From positions 1 to 64,000 of the forward strand of contig CAXTHJ010000001.1 in assembly GCA_964243985.1 (NCBI GenBank): a stretch of 64,000 nt of DNA, given 5' to 3'. The stretch's first letter is position 1; every line of letters begins with the position of its first letter. Under the pieces are notes generated by a model that had not been told where the DNA came from, did not search any database, and saw only the letters and a program-made list of their open reading frames with translations. Position numbers and translations under genes: made by a program. This DNA is from CAIOYC01 sp964243985 (GTDB taxonomy: Bacteria; Pseudomonadota; Alphaproteobacteria; Caulobacterales; Caulobacteraceae). Below, piece by piece: positions 33,514 through 44,408 of this stretch.

Positions 33514-34737
33514 ATGACCGATATCCAAACCGACGCTGACGGCGAAACTGCCCTTCTGGGTCGCCGCTCCTTCATGTGGAGCGCCGCCCTGGCCGCCGCC
33601 GCCCCGATCATGACCGAGGCGAATCTGGCTCACGCCAAGCTGGCGTCCCAGTCCATGGGCGTGTTGCCGGCGGACGCGGTGATCATCAACGCCAACGAAA
33701 ACCCTCTCGGGCCGTCCAAATTGGCGCTTGAAGCCATCACCAAGATCGCGCCGCTCGGCGGCCGCTACGACCGCATGGGCGAACAGGCGGCCTTCATCAA
33801 GACCTACGCGGCGATGCATGGTCTGAAGCCGGAAAATATCGCCGTCTACGCCGGTTCGTCCGAGCCTTTGCACTATACGGTGCTGGCCTTCACCTCGCCC
33901 ACCAAGAGCCTGATCACCGCCGATCCCTCTTATGAATCGCCGGTCTACGCCGCCGGTATCGCCAAGGCGCCGGTGCACAAGGTGCTGCTGAACGGGAACT
34001 ACGCCCACGACGTGAAGGCCATGGTCGCCGCCGATCCCTCCGCCGGGGTGATCTACATCTGCAACCCCAACAACCCCACCGGCACCGTCACCCCGCGGGA
34101 AGACATCCTGTGGGCGCTGGAGCACAAACCCGCGGGTTCGCTCCTCCTGGTGGATGAAGCCTACATCCACCTGTCCGACGAACAGAGCGTGGTCGATCAG
34201 GTGGCGGCGGGCAAGGAACTCATCATCCTGCGCACCTTCTCCAAGATCTACGGCATGGCCGGCATCCGCTGCGGCGTGGTGATCGGTCGGCCAGATCTTA
34301 TCGCCAAGCTGGATCCCTACCTGCAGAACGCCATGCCGGTGACGGCGCTCGCCGCGGCCAACGCCTCGATCTCGGATACGGACCTGATCCCTACCCGCAA
34401 GAAGTGGATCGGCGACACCCGGCGCGAGACCGTCGCCTGGTTGAAGACCAACGGCTACAAGGTGATCGGCGATCCGCACTCCAACTGCTTCATGATCGAC
34501 ACGGGGCGCAATGGGCACACGGTGATCAAGGGCATGCAGGCGCAGAACGTCTATATCGGCCGCATCTGGCCGGTGTGGCCCAACGCCGTCCGCGTCTCGG
34601 TCGGTTCGCCGGAGGACATGGCGAAATTCCGCACCGCGTTCAAGACGGTGATGGATACGCCCGCCATGGCCTCGGCCGGCGTCACGTCCAACCCGCACGC
34701 GCCCCTTGGCGTCGGCGGAAAGCCCTTCCTGTCCTAG
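33514..34737 (+). CDS. Aminotransferase class I/II (HisC-like) with a Tat signal
   Basis: From ATG 33514 (ribosome site aggaag) the protein has 407 residues. It begins with a twin-arginine signal: GRRSFMW at 16-22 followed by AALAAAAPIM. The rest is a fold-type I PLP enzyme of the histidinol-phosphate aminotransferase type with NENPLGPS, CNPNNPTG at 183-190, Asp214 and PLP Lys244 in FSKIYGMAG. Its substrate-binding C-terminus (RIWPVWPNAVRVSVG) is HisC-like. Tat export would place a folded PLP enzyme in the periplasm, which is unusual. It may act on periplasmic amino acids or D-amino acids; this is inference. Confidence 0.88.
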   Translation: MTDIQTDADGETALLGRRSFMWSAALAAAAPIMTEANLAHAKLASQSMGVLPADAVIINANENPLGPSKLALEAITKIAPLGGRYDRMGEQAAFIKTYAAMHGLKPENIAVYAGSSEPLHYTVLAFTSPTKSLITADPSYESPVYAAGIAKAPVHKVLLNGNYAHDVKAMVAADPSAGVIYICNPNNPTGTVTPREDILWALEHKPAGSLLLVDEAYIHLSDEQSVVDQVAAGKELIILRTFSKIYGMAGIRCGVVIGRPDLIAKLDPYLQNAMPVTALAAANASISDTDLIPTRKKWIGDTRRETVAWLKTNGYKVIGDPHSNCFMIDTGRNGHTVIKGMQAQNVYIGRIWPVWPNAVRVSVGSPEDMAKFRTAFKTVMDTPAMASAGVTSNPHAPLGVGGKPFLS

Positions 34738-34769
34738 GCTTCAGTCCACGCCTTCAGTCTTCGTCTTGG

Positions 34770-34809
34770 CCTCAAGGTGCGGTGCATAAGCGCGTGCCGC
34801 ACCTTGAGG
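34770..34809 (+). terminator. 13-bp perfect hairpin after the Tat-signal aminotransferase
   Basis: cctcaaggtgcgg (34770-34782) is exactly complementary to ccgcaccttgagg (34797-34809) with a 14-base loop. It lies 33 bases downstream of the aminotransferase stop and before dapB. No clear run of T follows, so intrinsic termination is plausible but not certain. Confidence 0.6.
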
Positions 34810-34977
34810 TTGATGCCGACGAGGCTGTTTTCATAATTGTAGACGTGTCGATGGCGATCTAGCGCCGAAACCGCGCTGGCCCGCCGGAAAGCGACCGGGA
34901 CGCCAAAGCGGTCAGGAAAACGCGAGCGGTTGAAAATTTCCGCTCATCTCCTGGCGGCATACGGTTAAACTGTCGCC

Positions 34978-35784
34978 ATGAGCGAAATCCCCCGCATCGC
35001 CGTCGCCGGCGCCCTTGGCCGCATGGGCCGCATCCTGGCCGCCCTGATCGACGCCCGTCCGGAGACGGATCTGGCCGGACGCTTCGACCGGCCCGGCTCT
35101 GAAGGTCAGGATGGACTGGTCTCGCAGGCCGACGCCTTGGCGGCAGCGAACGTGGTGGTGGACTTCACCAGCGGCGCGGCCTCGGCGGCGCTGGCTTTGT
35201 ATTGCGCGGAGGCGGGCGGCCCGGCGCTGGTGATCGGCTCCACGGGCCTGACGGCGGCGGAGGAGCGGGTGGTGCGGGCGGCGTCCCGGCGCATCGCCAT
35301 CGTCAAGTCCGGCAACTTTTCTCTCGGCGTCAACATGCTAATGGGCCTGGTGCGCCAAGCCGCCGCCGCGCTGCCCGCTCAGGGCTACGACATCGAGATC
35401 TTCGAAGCGCATCATAAGCGCAAGGTGGACGCGCCCTCCGGCACCGCCCTGATGCTGGGGGAAGCGGCGGCGGCGGGGCGGGGCGTCGATCTCTTCAAGG
35501 TGCAGGTGAAGAGCCGCGACGGCGTCACCGGCCCTCGCGTCGACGGCCAGATCGGCTTTTCGGTGATGCGGGGCGGCGGCATCGTCGGCGAGCACTCGGT
35601 GAGCTTCGCGGCGGAAGACGAAATTTTGACCCTCTCCCATTCCGCCATCGACCGGACCCTGTTCGCGCGCGGCGCGGTGGAGGCGGCGATCTGGGCTGCT
35701 TCTGGCGAAGATGGGGGGCGGCCACCAGGGCTTTACGACATGCAGGACGTGCTGGGCTTCACGGCGCCGCTCCAGGATGGCTGA
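34978..35784 (+). CDS. dapB: 4-hydroxy-tetrahydrodipicolinate reductase
   Basis: The 268-residue protein has the N-terminal nucleotide motif AVAGALGRMGR, DFTSGAA, VIGSTGLT, the catalytic EAHHKRKVDAPSGTA segment, and a dimerisation domain ending in GLYDMQDVLGF. It reduces hydroxytetrahydrodipicolinate with NAD(P)H in the diaminopimelate/lysine pathway. The length is the family norm. The amidase gene follows eight bases later in the same direction. Confidence 0.95.
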   Translation: MSEIPRIAVAGALGRMGRILAALIDARPETDLAGRFDRPGSEGQDGLVSQADALAAANVVVDFTSGAASAALALYCAEAGGPALVIGSTGLTAAEERVVRAASRRIAIVKSGNFSLGVNMLMGLVRQAAAALPAQGYDIEIFEAHHKRKVDAPSGTALMLGEAAAAGRGVDLFKVQVKSRDGVTGPRVDGQIGFSVMRGGGIVGEHSVSFAAEDEILTLSHSAIDRTLFARGAVEAAIWAASGEDGGRPPGLYDMQDVLGFTAPLQDG

Positions 35785-35792
35785 TCTTCAAC

Positions 35793-37232
35793 ATGGCTGA
35801 CCTCCGCTCCCTGGACGCCACCGGCATGATCCAGGCGATGGATTTGCGCCGGATCAGCGCCCTGGAGTTCCTGGACGCCTCCATCGCCCAGTCTCATCTG
35901 CTGCGAGACAAGCTGAACGCCGTGGTGGCGGAGGACGCCGAGACCGCCCGCGCCGCCGCTCGCCTGCTGGATGACCGGCGCTCTAAAGGCGAGACCGCTG
36001 AGACCATCGGCCTCCTCGCCGGCCTGCCCATGACCATCAAGGACACGCTGGACGTGGACGGCCTGCCCGCCGCTTCAGGCCTGAAAGGCTATCTCGGCCG
36101 CGCGGTGGGAGATGCTGCGGCGGTAGGGCGCGCCCGCACTGAAGGGGCGGTGATCTGGGGCAAGACCAACGTACCGGTGATGGCCAGCGACTGGCAGAGC
36201 TTTAACAGGCTCTATGGAACCACGAACAACCCTTGGGATCCGGAGCGCACCCCCGGCGGCTCCTCCGGCGGCGCGGCGGCGGCGCTGGCGGCGGGGGTCA
36301 CGCCGATGGAGATCGGGTCGGACATTGGCGGATCGCTCCGCGTGCCGGCCAGCTTCTGCGGCGTCTTCGCCCATAAGCCGACCTATGGCCTCGTCTCCCA
36401 GCGCGGCCACGTGCCGCCAAAGCCCGGCTCGGCCTCGGAGCCCGACCTGAACGTGATCGGGCCCATGGCGCGGTCGGCGCGGGATTTGAGACTGCTCCTC
36501 TCCATCCTCGCCAACGGGCCGATTCCCGCCAAGGCGGTGCCCACAGCGCTGCACGGGCTGAAAGTGGCGTTATGGCTGGAGGAGCCGTCCTTCCCGTTGG
36601 ACGGCGAGGTGAAGACGGTGATCGAAGCCTTCGCCGCCGATCTCGCGGTTCAGGGAGCGGTCGTCGACCCGGTGAAAAGTCCGGTGGACGGCGCCGAACT
36701 GATGGACGTTTACCTGCAGCTTCTCTACCCGCTCGCCCTTTCGGATATGTCGGCGTCGGAGCAACGGTCGATGTTGCTGCTGCGAGGGCCGGCCAAATGG
36801 TTCGGCGGGGAGGCGCGCTGGGCCAAGATCGCGCGGGCGGCGACGCTCACCCACCGCGAATGGCTGATCGCCAACGAGCGGCGCGCCCGGTTCGGGCGAA
36901 CCATGCGAAGGTTCTTCGAGCGTTATGACGTGATGATCGCCCCTTGCGCCCCAGTGACGGCCTTTCCCCACGACCATCGTCCCTTCGCCAAGCGCCGGTT
37001 GCGCCTCTCCGACGGGCGAAAGATCGCCTATGACTCGCTCCTGAACTGGATCGCGCTGCCCACCGCCTGCGGCCTTCCCGCGACGGCGGTTCCGGTAGGA
37101 CTGAGCGCGGGCGGCCTGCCCGTGGGCGTGCAGATCGTTGGGCCACGAGGCGGGGACTCCAAGACGCTGGCGGTGGCGCAGGGGATCGAGGCGGAGCTCG
37201 GCGGGTTCAAGGCGCCGGGATTGGATTACTGA
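35793..37232 (+). CDS. Amidase signature enzyme
   Basis: The 479-residue protein carries the amidase-signature catalytic triad: Lys83 in MTIKDT, Ser157 in GGSSGG and Ser181 in DIGGSLRVPA. Length and order match the family. Substrates may range from acylamides to glutamine of Glu-tRNA, but the absence of gatC/gatB beside it and the C-terminal sequence argue for a stand-alone hydrolase. It follows dapB closely and may share its transcript. Its stop overlaps the end of the convergent OsmC gene. Confidence 0.9.
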   Translation: MADLRSLDATGMIQAMDLRRISALEFLDASIAQSHLLRDKLNAVVAEDAETARAAARLLDDRRSKGETAETIGLLAGLPMTIKDTLDVDGLPAASGLKGYLGRAVGDAAAVGRARTEGAVIWGKTNVPVMASDWQSFNRLYGTTNNPWDPERTPGGSSGGAAAALAAGVTPMEIGSDIGGSLRVPASFCGVFAHKPTYGLVSQRGHVPPKPGSASEPDLNVIGPMARSARDLRLLLSILANGPIPAKAVPTALHGLKVALWLEEPSFPLDGEVKTVIEAFAADLAVQGAVVDPVKSPVDGAELMDVYLQLLYPLALSDMSASEQRSMLLLRGPAKWFGGEARWAKIARAATLTHREWLIANERRARFGRTMRRFFERYDVMIAPCAPVTAFPHDHRPFAKRRLRLSDGRKIAYDSLLNWIALPTACGLPATAVPVGLSAGGLPVGVQIVGPRGGDSKTLAVAQGIEAELGGFKAPGLDY

Positions 37233-37684
37233 GCGCTTTCCACCCGCACCTCGGTCTTCACCGAATTGGCGATGAAGCAGACGTGGTGCGCCTGATGATG
37301 CAGGGCGTCGAGCTCGGCGGGGGAGGGGGCCTTGCCCACCCAGCCGATCTTGGGGCGCAGCACCACCTCGGACACCCACGCCCGGCCGTCGTCCAGCTTG
37401 GCCATCGCCCCCTCAGCGGTGTCGGTATAGCGGTCAATGGACCAGCCGGCCCGGCGGGCGATGTCGAGGAAGCTCAGCATGTGGCAGGTGGAAAGGGCGG
37501 CGGTCAGCATCTCCTCGGGATCCACCGCATCCGCCGCCGACCAGGGCAGAGGCACGACGGACGGCGAGGACGAGCCCTTGATCGCGATCCCGCCGTCAAA
37601 GCGCACGGTGTGGGCGCGGCTATAGCGGCCCTTAGCGAACTCGCCGTCGAGGCGCCAGTCGATGGTGGCGACGTAGGTGGACAT
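37226..37684 (-). CDS. OsmC-family peroxiredoxin-like protein
   Basis: The 152-residue protein has the two OsmC cysteines, Cys67 in LSTCHMLSF and Cys136 in HVCFIANS. These form the thiol pair that reduces organic hydroperoxides in Ohr/OsmC proteins. The glycine-rich N-terminus and the central GAMAKLDDGRAWVSEVVLRP fit the OsmC branch. It acts in the cytosol against peroxide or osmotic stress. Confidence 0.9.
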   Translation of the reverse strand: MSTYVATIDWRLDGEFAKGRYSRAHTVRFDGGIAIKGSSSPSVVPLPWSAADAVDPEEMLTAALSTCHMLSFLDIARRAGWSIDRYTDTAEGAMAKLDDGRAWVSEVVLRPKIGWVGKAPSPAELDALHHQAHHVCFIANSVKTEVRVESAQ

Positions 37685-37697
37685 GGTGTTAGTTTAT

Positions 37698-37840
37698 CCC
37701 TTCTCCCCTTGCGGCAGAAGGTGTCAGCGAAGCTGACGGATGAGGGGTTTCTCGACATCGGTGGCTGATAGCGCGGCGCGACCCCTCACCCGACACCCGG
37801 GTCAAGCCCGCGCGCCACCCTCTCCCGCAAGGGAGAGGGA
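37698..37840. repeat. Dispersed repeat, CCTTCTCCCC...GGGAGAGGG family, copy 2
   Basis: The element starts cccttctccccttgcggcag, contains the same agcgaagctgacggatgagg core as copy 1 at 1850-2006, and ends with accctctcccgcaagggag. It separates the OsmC gene from the acyl-CoA dehydrogenase gene. Its near identity with copy 1 in the first 60 bases shows a mobile or actively conserved intergenic element. Confidence 0.8.
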
Positions 37841-37845
37841 ACGGC

Positions 37846-39630
<1,785 letters not shown>

Positions 39631-39821
39631 TAGGATCTCTGCTCTGGGATCAGACCGGTCGCGTCGGATCGCTCAACCAGACGCCATGATCGAAGTGATA
39701 GCGGAAATGGGCGATGTGATGGAAGTGGGTGAAGCCGCGGTGGAATTTCATTTTCAAAACGTGGTCGAAGTGATCGTTTTACCGACCGCCTTACCCCGCA
39801 TTTATCCGACCGCCTATCCCC

Positions 39822-40301
39822 TCATTCCGCAGCATGCCCCGGCACGCCCTCCAGCCGGCCTTTCAGCGCCGATTCGTAGTCGGCAGCTTGAGGCAAAAGG
39901 TCGGGGCGGGTTTGCGAGAGCTGATTTTCCAGCCAGACGCAGCCTTCCTCCAGGGTCTCAATGGCGCCGTCGATGTCGTCCCGCTGGGCGTGGAGCTCGA
40001 CGATCCGCTCGCGGTATTTCTTGAGGGAACGGGCCATCTGCGCTGCGCCGCCGTCCTTCTCGTCGTAAAGATCGAGCAGGTCGCGGATTTCGGTCAGGCT
40101 GAATCCCACCCGCTTGCCGCGCAGGATCAGCTGCAGCCGAGCACGATCGCGACTGCGGTAGACCCGGTTCAGGCCCTCCCGCGCCGGCGCTAAAAGACCC
40201 TTGTCCTCATAGAACCGTAAGGCGCGAGGGGTGACTTTGAACTCGTTGCATAGGTGGCGGATGGTGTAGGCGCGCTCAGGGCGACGAAGCTCTGTACCCA
40301 T
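39822..40301 (-). CDS. MerR-family regulator of acyl-CoA metabolism
   Basis: The 159-residue protein has a MerR winged helix-turn-helix at residues 7-75 (YTIRHLCNEF, TPRALRFYEDKGLL, RVYRSRDRARL, RGKRVGFSLTEI), and a long coiled-coil dimerisation helix with no metal-binding cysteines beyond one. It fits the LiuR-like branch that regulates branched-chain and fatty-acyl catabolism. The neighbouring acyl-CoA dehydrogenase gene and the palindrome upstream of its own start support such a role. Confidence 0.85.
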   Translation of the reverse strand: MGTELRRPERAYTIRHLCNEFKVTPRALRFYEDKGLLAPAREGLNRVYRSRDRARLQLILRGKRVGFSLTEIRDLLDLYDEKDGGAAQMARSLKKYRERIVELHAQRDDIDGAIETLEEGCVWLENQLSQTRPDLLPQAADYESALKGRLEGVPGHAAE

Positions 40302-40340
40302 GAAAAAGGCTCCATACTGGTATAGCTAGATAAGCTCTCG

Positions 40341-40356
40341 CTTACGTTAACGTCAA
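40341..40356. promoter_or_regulatory. Probable operator of the MerR regulator (ACGTTAACGT palindrome)
   Basis: The sequence cttacgttaacgtcaa contains the perfect ten-base palindrome acgttaacgt (40344-40353) within near-symmetric flanks. It lies 40 bases upstream of the merR-like start, inside a region with AT-rich promoter-like sequence. LiuR-type MerR proteins recognise palindromes built around ACGT half-sites, so autoregulation is probable. Confidence 0.65.
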
Positions 40357-40524
40357 TCTTTCGCACTTGCGCAACATCAAACCGCCTATCGCCTTGGCAA
40401 GCGCTGGCGCAGGCGTTATGGGCTGCGTTCTGGAATTCATGACGCGCGCCGGACCTTTGCGCCTTGCACTTTTCGCGGCCGTCGGGGATCAAAGATCGTG
40501 CGAACCCGAAGAGGACTATCCGGT

Positions 40525-41436
40525 ATGGGGATGGCAGGTATGGGACGGTTGAAGACGCGGGCCGCTTTCGCCGCGGCATCCAGCCTCTTTGGGTTGATGG
40601 CGGCGGGCCAGGCGCTGGCCGATACGCTGGGGATGCCCACGGACAAAGGGATCGGCCTGCAGCCCGCCGGGGATCAGCTCCGCCGTGACGCGGCTTTCTT
40701 TCACAACGTGATCCTGATGCCGATCATCGTGGTGATCTCGCTGTTCGTGCTGGCGCTTCTGGCCTGGATCGTCATTCGCTACAATTCCAAGGCTAACCCG
40801 GTACCGCAGAAATTCACCCACAACACCAAGCTCGAGGTGGCTTGGACTTTGGCTCCGGTGCTGATCCTTGTGGGCATCGCGGCCTTCTCCTTCCCGCTCC
40901 TGTTCAAATATCACGACGCGCCCAAGGCCGACATCACCCTGAAGGCCACGGGCAACCAGTGGTACTGGGCCTATGAGTATCCGGATCAGAAGATCGCCGA
41001 ATATACCTCCAACCCTCTATCGGAGGCGGATGCCAATGCGGCGGGCGCGCCCTACAAGCTGGCGGTGAACAACCCGATCGTGGTGCCCGTGGGCAAGACC
41101 ATCAAGGTGCTGGTCACCGGCGCCGACGTCTTGCACGCCTTCTTCATCCCGGCCTTCGGGGTGCAGGTGACCGCCATTCCCGGCCGCGTGAACGAGGTGT
41201 GGTTCCAGACCGAGAAGGTCGGCAAATACTACGGCCAGTGCAACGAGCTTTGCGGCGTCGACCACTCCTTCATGCCCATCGAGGTGGACGTGGTGGATCA
41301 GCCGACCTTCGCCGCCTGGGTGGCCAAGAAGGCGACGCCGGCGCCGGCCGCAGCGCCCGCTCCCGCCACCACGACGGCCGCCGCTGCCGCCATCCCCACA
41401 ACAACGCCGCCGGTGAAGACCGGCGCGCCCGCTTAA
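40525..41436 (+). CDS. coxB: Cytochrome c oxidase subunit II
   Basis: From ATG 40525 (ribosome site gaagagga nine bases upstream) the protein has 303 residues with a signal peptide ending in GQALA, two transmembrane helices (about 60-85 and 105-127) and a periplasmic cupredoxin domain. The CuA ligands are His204, Cys239, Glu241, Cys243, His247 and Met250. GNQWYWAYEY is the aromatic electron-entry region. The Ala/Pro/Thr-rich C-terminal tail of about 35 residues is typical of the class. It receives electrons from cytochrome c and passes them to subunit I. A longer start at GTG 40498 is less likely. Confidence 0.96.
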   Translation: MGMAGMGRLKTRAAFAAASSLFGLMAAGQALADTLGMPTDKGIGLQPAGDQLRRDAAFFHNVILMPIIVVISLFVLALLAWIVIRYNSKANPVPQKFTHNTKLEVAWTLAPVLILVGIAAFSFPLLFKYHDAPKADITLKATGNQWYWAYEYPDQKIAEYTSNPLSEADANAAGAPYKLAVNNPIVVPVGKTIKVLVTGADVLHAFFIPAFGVQVTAIPGRVNEVWFQTEKVGKYYGQCNELCGVDHSFMPIEVDVVDQPTFAAWVAKKATPAPAAAPAPATTTAAAAAIPTTTPPVKTGAPA

Positions 41437-41458
41437 GTTTCGAGCAGAGACGCAAGAT

Positions 41459-43138
41459 ATGGCCAACGCACCCGCTCACCCCGCCCCTCACGCCGACGCC
41501 GCCCATCAGGGCCACGTCGATCACAAGATCAGCTTCGTGGACAAGTGGCTGTTCTCCACCAACCACAAGGATATCGGCACCCTCTACATCATCTTCGCCA
41601 TCATGGCGGGGCTGGTGGGCGGCGCCCTTAGCGGCCTGATCCGGTGGGAGCTTTACGAGCCGGGCATCCAGATCTTCCAGCCCAATTCCTTCATCGCCAA
41701 GCTTGGCCTGATCGAGGGGTCAAAACACGGCTATAACGCGGTGATTACCGCCCACGGCCTGATCATGATCTTCTTCATGGTGATGCCGGCGATGATCGGC
41801 GGGTTCGGCAACTGGTTCGTGCCGCTGATGATCGGCGCGCCGGACATGGCCTTCCCGCGTATGAACAACATCTCTTTCTGGCTGCTGGTCGCTTCCTTCG
41901 TGCTGCTGGTCATCTCGATGTTCGTTGACGGCGGACCGGGACGCGGCTTTGGCGGCGGGTGGACCATGTACACCCCGCTCTCCACCACCGGGCACACCGG
42001 GCCGGCGATGGATTTCGTGATCTTCTCCATCCACTTGGCGGGGGCGAGCTCGATCCTTGGCGCCATCAACTTCATCACCACCATCTTCAACATGCGAGCG
42101 CCCGGGATGACCATCCACCGCATGCCCCTGTTCGTCTGGTCGATTCTGATCACCGTCTTCCTGCTCTTGCTGTCGCTCCCGGTGCTGGCCGGCGCCATCA
42201 CCATGATGCTGACCGACCGCAACTTCGGCACCTCGTTCTTCAATCCAAACGGCGGCGGCGATCCGATGATGTACCAGCACCTGTTCTGGTTCTTCGGCCA
42301 CCCGGAGGTCTACATCCTGATCCTGCCGGGCTTCGGCATCATCAGCCACGTGGTGGCGACCTTCTCCAAGAAGCCGGTCTTCGGCTATCTGGCCATGTGC
42401 TACGCCATGGTCGCCATCGGCTTCATCGGCTTTGTCGTATGGGCGCACCACATGTTCACCGTCGGCATGAACGTGAACCTTCAGGCCTATTTCGTGGCGG
42501 CGACGATGGTGATCGCGGTGCCGACCGGGGTGAAAATCTTCTCCTGGATCGCCACCATGTGGGGCGGCTCGATCGACTTCAAGACGCCCATGCTGTTCGC
42601 CATGGGCTTCATCTTCCTGTTCACCGTCGGCGGCGTCACCGGCGTGGTGCTCTCCAACGCCGGCATCGATTACAGCCTGCACGCCACCTATTACGTGGTG
42701 GCCCACTTCCACTACGTGCTGTCGCTCGGCGCCGTCTTCGCCATCTTCGCCGGCTTCTACTACTGGTTCGAGAAGATGTGGGGCGTGAAATACAATGAGA
42801 TGCTCGGCGTCGTGCACTTCTGGCTGATGTTCGTGGGCGTGAACATCGTCTTTTTCCCGCAGCACTTCCTGGGGCTTCAGGGCATGCCTCGCCGCTATGT
42901 GGACTATCCGGTGCAGTTCGAGTTCTGGAACAAAATCTCCTCTTACGGCTACGTCGTGACCGCCGTCGGCGTCCTGGTGTTCCTGGTCATGCTGGCTGAG
43001 GCCGCAGTCCGCCGCCGCAAGGCCGTGGCCAACCCCTGGGGCGTGGGCGCCACCACGCTGGAGTGGACCCTTTCCTCGCCCCCGCCGCACCACCAGTTCA
43101 ACGACCTGCCGGTGATCACCGCGTCTGAAGCGCACTAA
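41459..43138 (+). CDS. coxA: Cytochrome c oxidase subunit I (aa3 type)
   Basis: The 559-residue protein has twelve hydrophobic helices and the expected haem and copper ligands: a histidine in ITAHGLIMIFFM, HPEVYILILPGFG (CuB and Tyr cross-link), AHHMFTVGM, and HFHYVLSLGAVFA. It is the catalytic subunit that reduces oxygen to water and pumps protons. The gene lies 22 bases after coxB. The 105-bp repeat follows it before ctaB. Confidence 0.98.
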   Translation: MANAPAHPAPHADAAHQGHVDHKISFVDKWLFSTNHKDIGTLYIIFAIMAGLVGGALSGLIRWELYEPGIQIFQPNSFIAKLGLIEGSKHGYNAVITAHGLIMIFFMVMPAMIGGFGNWFVPLMIGAPDMAFPRMNNISFWLLVASFVLLVISMFVDGGPGRGFGGGWTMYTPLSTTGHTGPAMDFVIFSIHLAGASSILGAINFITTIFNMRAPGMTIHRMPLFVWSILITVFLLLLSLPVLAGAITMMLTDRNFGTSFFNPNGGGDPMMYQHLFWFFGHPEVYILILPGFGIISHVVATFSKKPVFGYLAMCYAMVAIGFIGFVVWAHHMFTVGMNVNLQAYFVAATMVIAVPTGVKIFSWIATMWGGSIDFKTPMLFAMGFIFLFTVGGVTGVVLSNAGIDYSLHATYYVVAHFHYVLSLGAVFAIFAGFYYWFEKMWGVKYNEMLGVVHFWLMFVGVNIVFFPQHFLGLQGMPRRYVDYPVQFEFWNKISSYGYVVTAVGVLVFLVMLAEAAVRRRKAVANPWGVGATTLEWTLSSPPPHHQFNDLPVITASEAH

Positions 43139-43153
43139 AGCATGCTTGGTTTT

Positions 43154-43258
43154 CCGCTCATCCCCGCGAAGGCGGGGACCCAGATAGACGTGGTTCAACA
43201 GATAGTCAGGGCGGAGCAGATGACTTGGCTGGGTTCCCGCCTTCGCGGGAATGAGCGG
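43154..43258. repeat. 105-bp palindromic repeat (CCGCTCATCCCCGC), copy 3
   Basis: Arms ccgctcatccccgcgaagg and cttcgcgggaatgagcgg; the right arm differs by one base from copies 1 and 2. It separates coxA from ctaB inside the oxidase cluster and could form a stem that lowers downstream expression or protects the coxBA message. Confidence 0.9.
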
Positions 43259-43305
43259 GTAAAGGATGGCGCGCTCCCATCCAAACCGAACGGTTCTGAG
43301 TTCAG

Positions 43306-44265
43306 ATGACGGACGCCGCTCTCTCGAACGCCCCTGTCGCGGCCGCGCCGGCTGAGTGGGGCGATTACCTCGCCCTGCTGAAGCCCCGGGTCATGTCGCT
43401 GGTGGTGTTCACCGGCCTCACAGGGCTCGCCTGCGCCGATACGCCCATGAACCCGCTCCTCGCCGCCGTGGCGGTGCTCTGCATCGCGGTGGGGGCGGGA
43501 GGCTCGGGCGCCCTCAACATGGCCTTCGACAGCGACATCGACGCCGTCATGCGCCGCACCATGAGCCGCCCCGTTGCGGCAGGCCGGATCAGCCGGGGCG
43601 ACGCAGCGGCTTTCGGCGGCGTGCTGTCCGCCTTCGCTGTGATGCTGATGGGATTGGCGGTGAACTTCGTGGCCGCCGGATTGCTGCTCTTCACCATCGT
43701 CTTCTACGCCCTGGTCTACACCGTCTGGCTGAAACGCTCGACGCCGCAGAACATCGTCATCGGCGGCGCGGCGGGCGCGCTCCCCCCTGTCGTGGGCTGG
43801 GCGGCGGCGACCGGCCATACGCCGCTGAATGCTTGGCTCCTCTTCGCCATCATCTTCTTCTGGACGCCCCCGCACTTCTGGGCCCTCGCCCTCAACAGCG
43901 GCGGCGACTACGAAAAAGCCGGCGTGCCCATGATGCCGGTGGTGAGAGGCGCCAAGTCCACCCGCTTACAAATCCTCATTTACAGCCTGATCCTGACGCC
44001 CCTCGCTGTCGTGCCCGCGTTTACCGGCCTCGGCGGATATTTCTATCTTGGTGTTTCGATCATCGGCGGCGTCGGATTTGTGGCCCTGGCCGCCCGCCTC
44101 TTCCTCAGCCAGGCGGGCGAGGCGCCGCAGGCCGGCCCCGACGGTCTCTATTCCATCAAGCCCGGCGCGAAGAAGGCTCGGGACCTCTTTGCCTATTCGA
44201 TCCTTTATCTCACCGTCCTCTTCGCCGCCCTTCTGATCGAGCACGGCGCCAAGGCCTTTTCGTGA
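43306..44265 (+). CDS. ctaB: Protohaem IX farnesyltransferase (haem O synthase)
   Basis: The 319-residue membrane protein of the UbiA superfamily has the first prenyl-diphosphate motif NMAFDSDIDAVMRRT (Asp75, Asp77, Asp79) and TPPHFWALAL, with DYEKAGVPMMPVVRG as the second aspartate region. About nine hydrophobic helices are seen. It farnesylates haem B to haem O, the precursor of the haem A used by the aa3 oxidase. Its stop overlaps the coxF start (GTGA). Confidence 0.96.
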   Translation: MTDAALSNAPVAAAPAEWGDYLALLKPRVMSLVVFTGLTGLACADTPMNPLLAAVAVLCIAVGAGGSGALNMAFDSDIDAVMRRTMSRPVAAGRISRGDAAAFGGVLSAFAVMLMGLAVNFVAAGLLLFTIVFYALVYTVWLKRSTPQNIVIGGAAGALPPVVGWAAATGHTPLNAWLLFAIIFFWTPPHFWALALNSGGDYEKAGVPMMPVVRGAKSTRLQILIYSLILTPLAVVPAFTGLGGYFYLGVSIIGGVGFVALAARLFLSQAGEAPQAGPDGLYSIKPGAKKARDLFAYSILYLTVLFAALLIEHGAKAFS

Positions 44266-44408
44266 GCGACCCCTTCCACGAGGGGCAGGCGGCGGCCAAG
44301 GCGCGCAGGATGCGCTCGATCATGATCGCCCTTGGCCTGATCGTCTTCGTGCTGATCGTCTTCGCCGTCACCATCGCCAAAATGCACGCCAACACCCCGC
44401 ATGGGTGA
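44262..44408 (+). CDS. CoxF-like small membrane protein
   Basis: A 48-residue frame starts at GTG 44262 within the ctaB stop and overlaps the ctaG start by eight bases. The sequence MSDPFHEGQAAAKARRM is followed by one helix, IMIALGLIVFVLIVFAVTIA. Such small one-helix proteins occur between ctaB and ctaG in alphaproteobacteria (often called CoxF or left unannotated). It is probably an assembly accessory protein. Confidence 0.8.
   Translation: MSDPFHEGQAAAKARRMRSIMIALGLIVFVLIVFAVTIAKMHANTPHG

Noticed and set aside
41720..43198. 492-residue open frame on the minus strand
   Set aside because: It is antisense to coxA and full of His/Asp/Glu/Gly repeats, a usual artefact.
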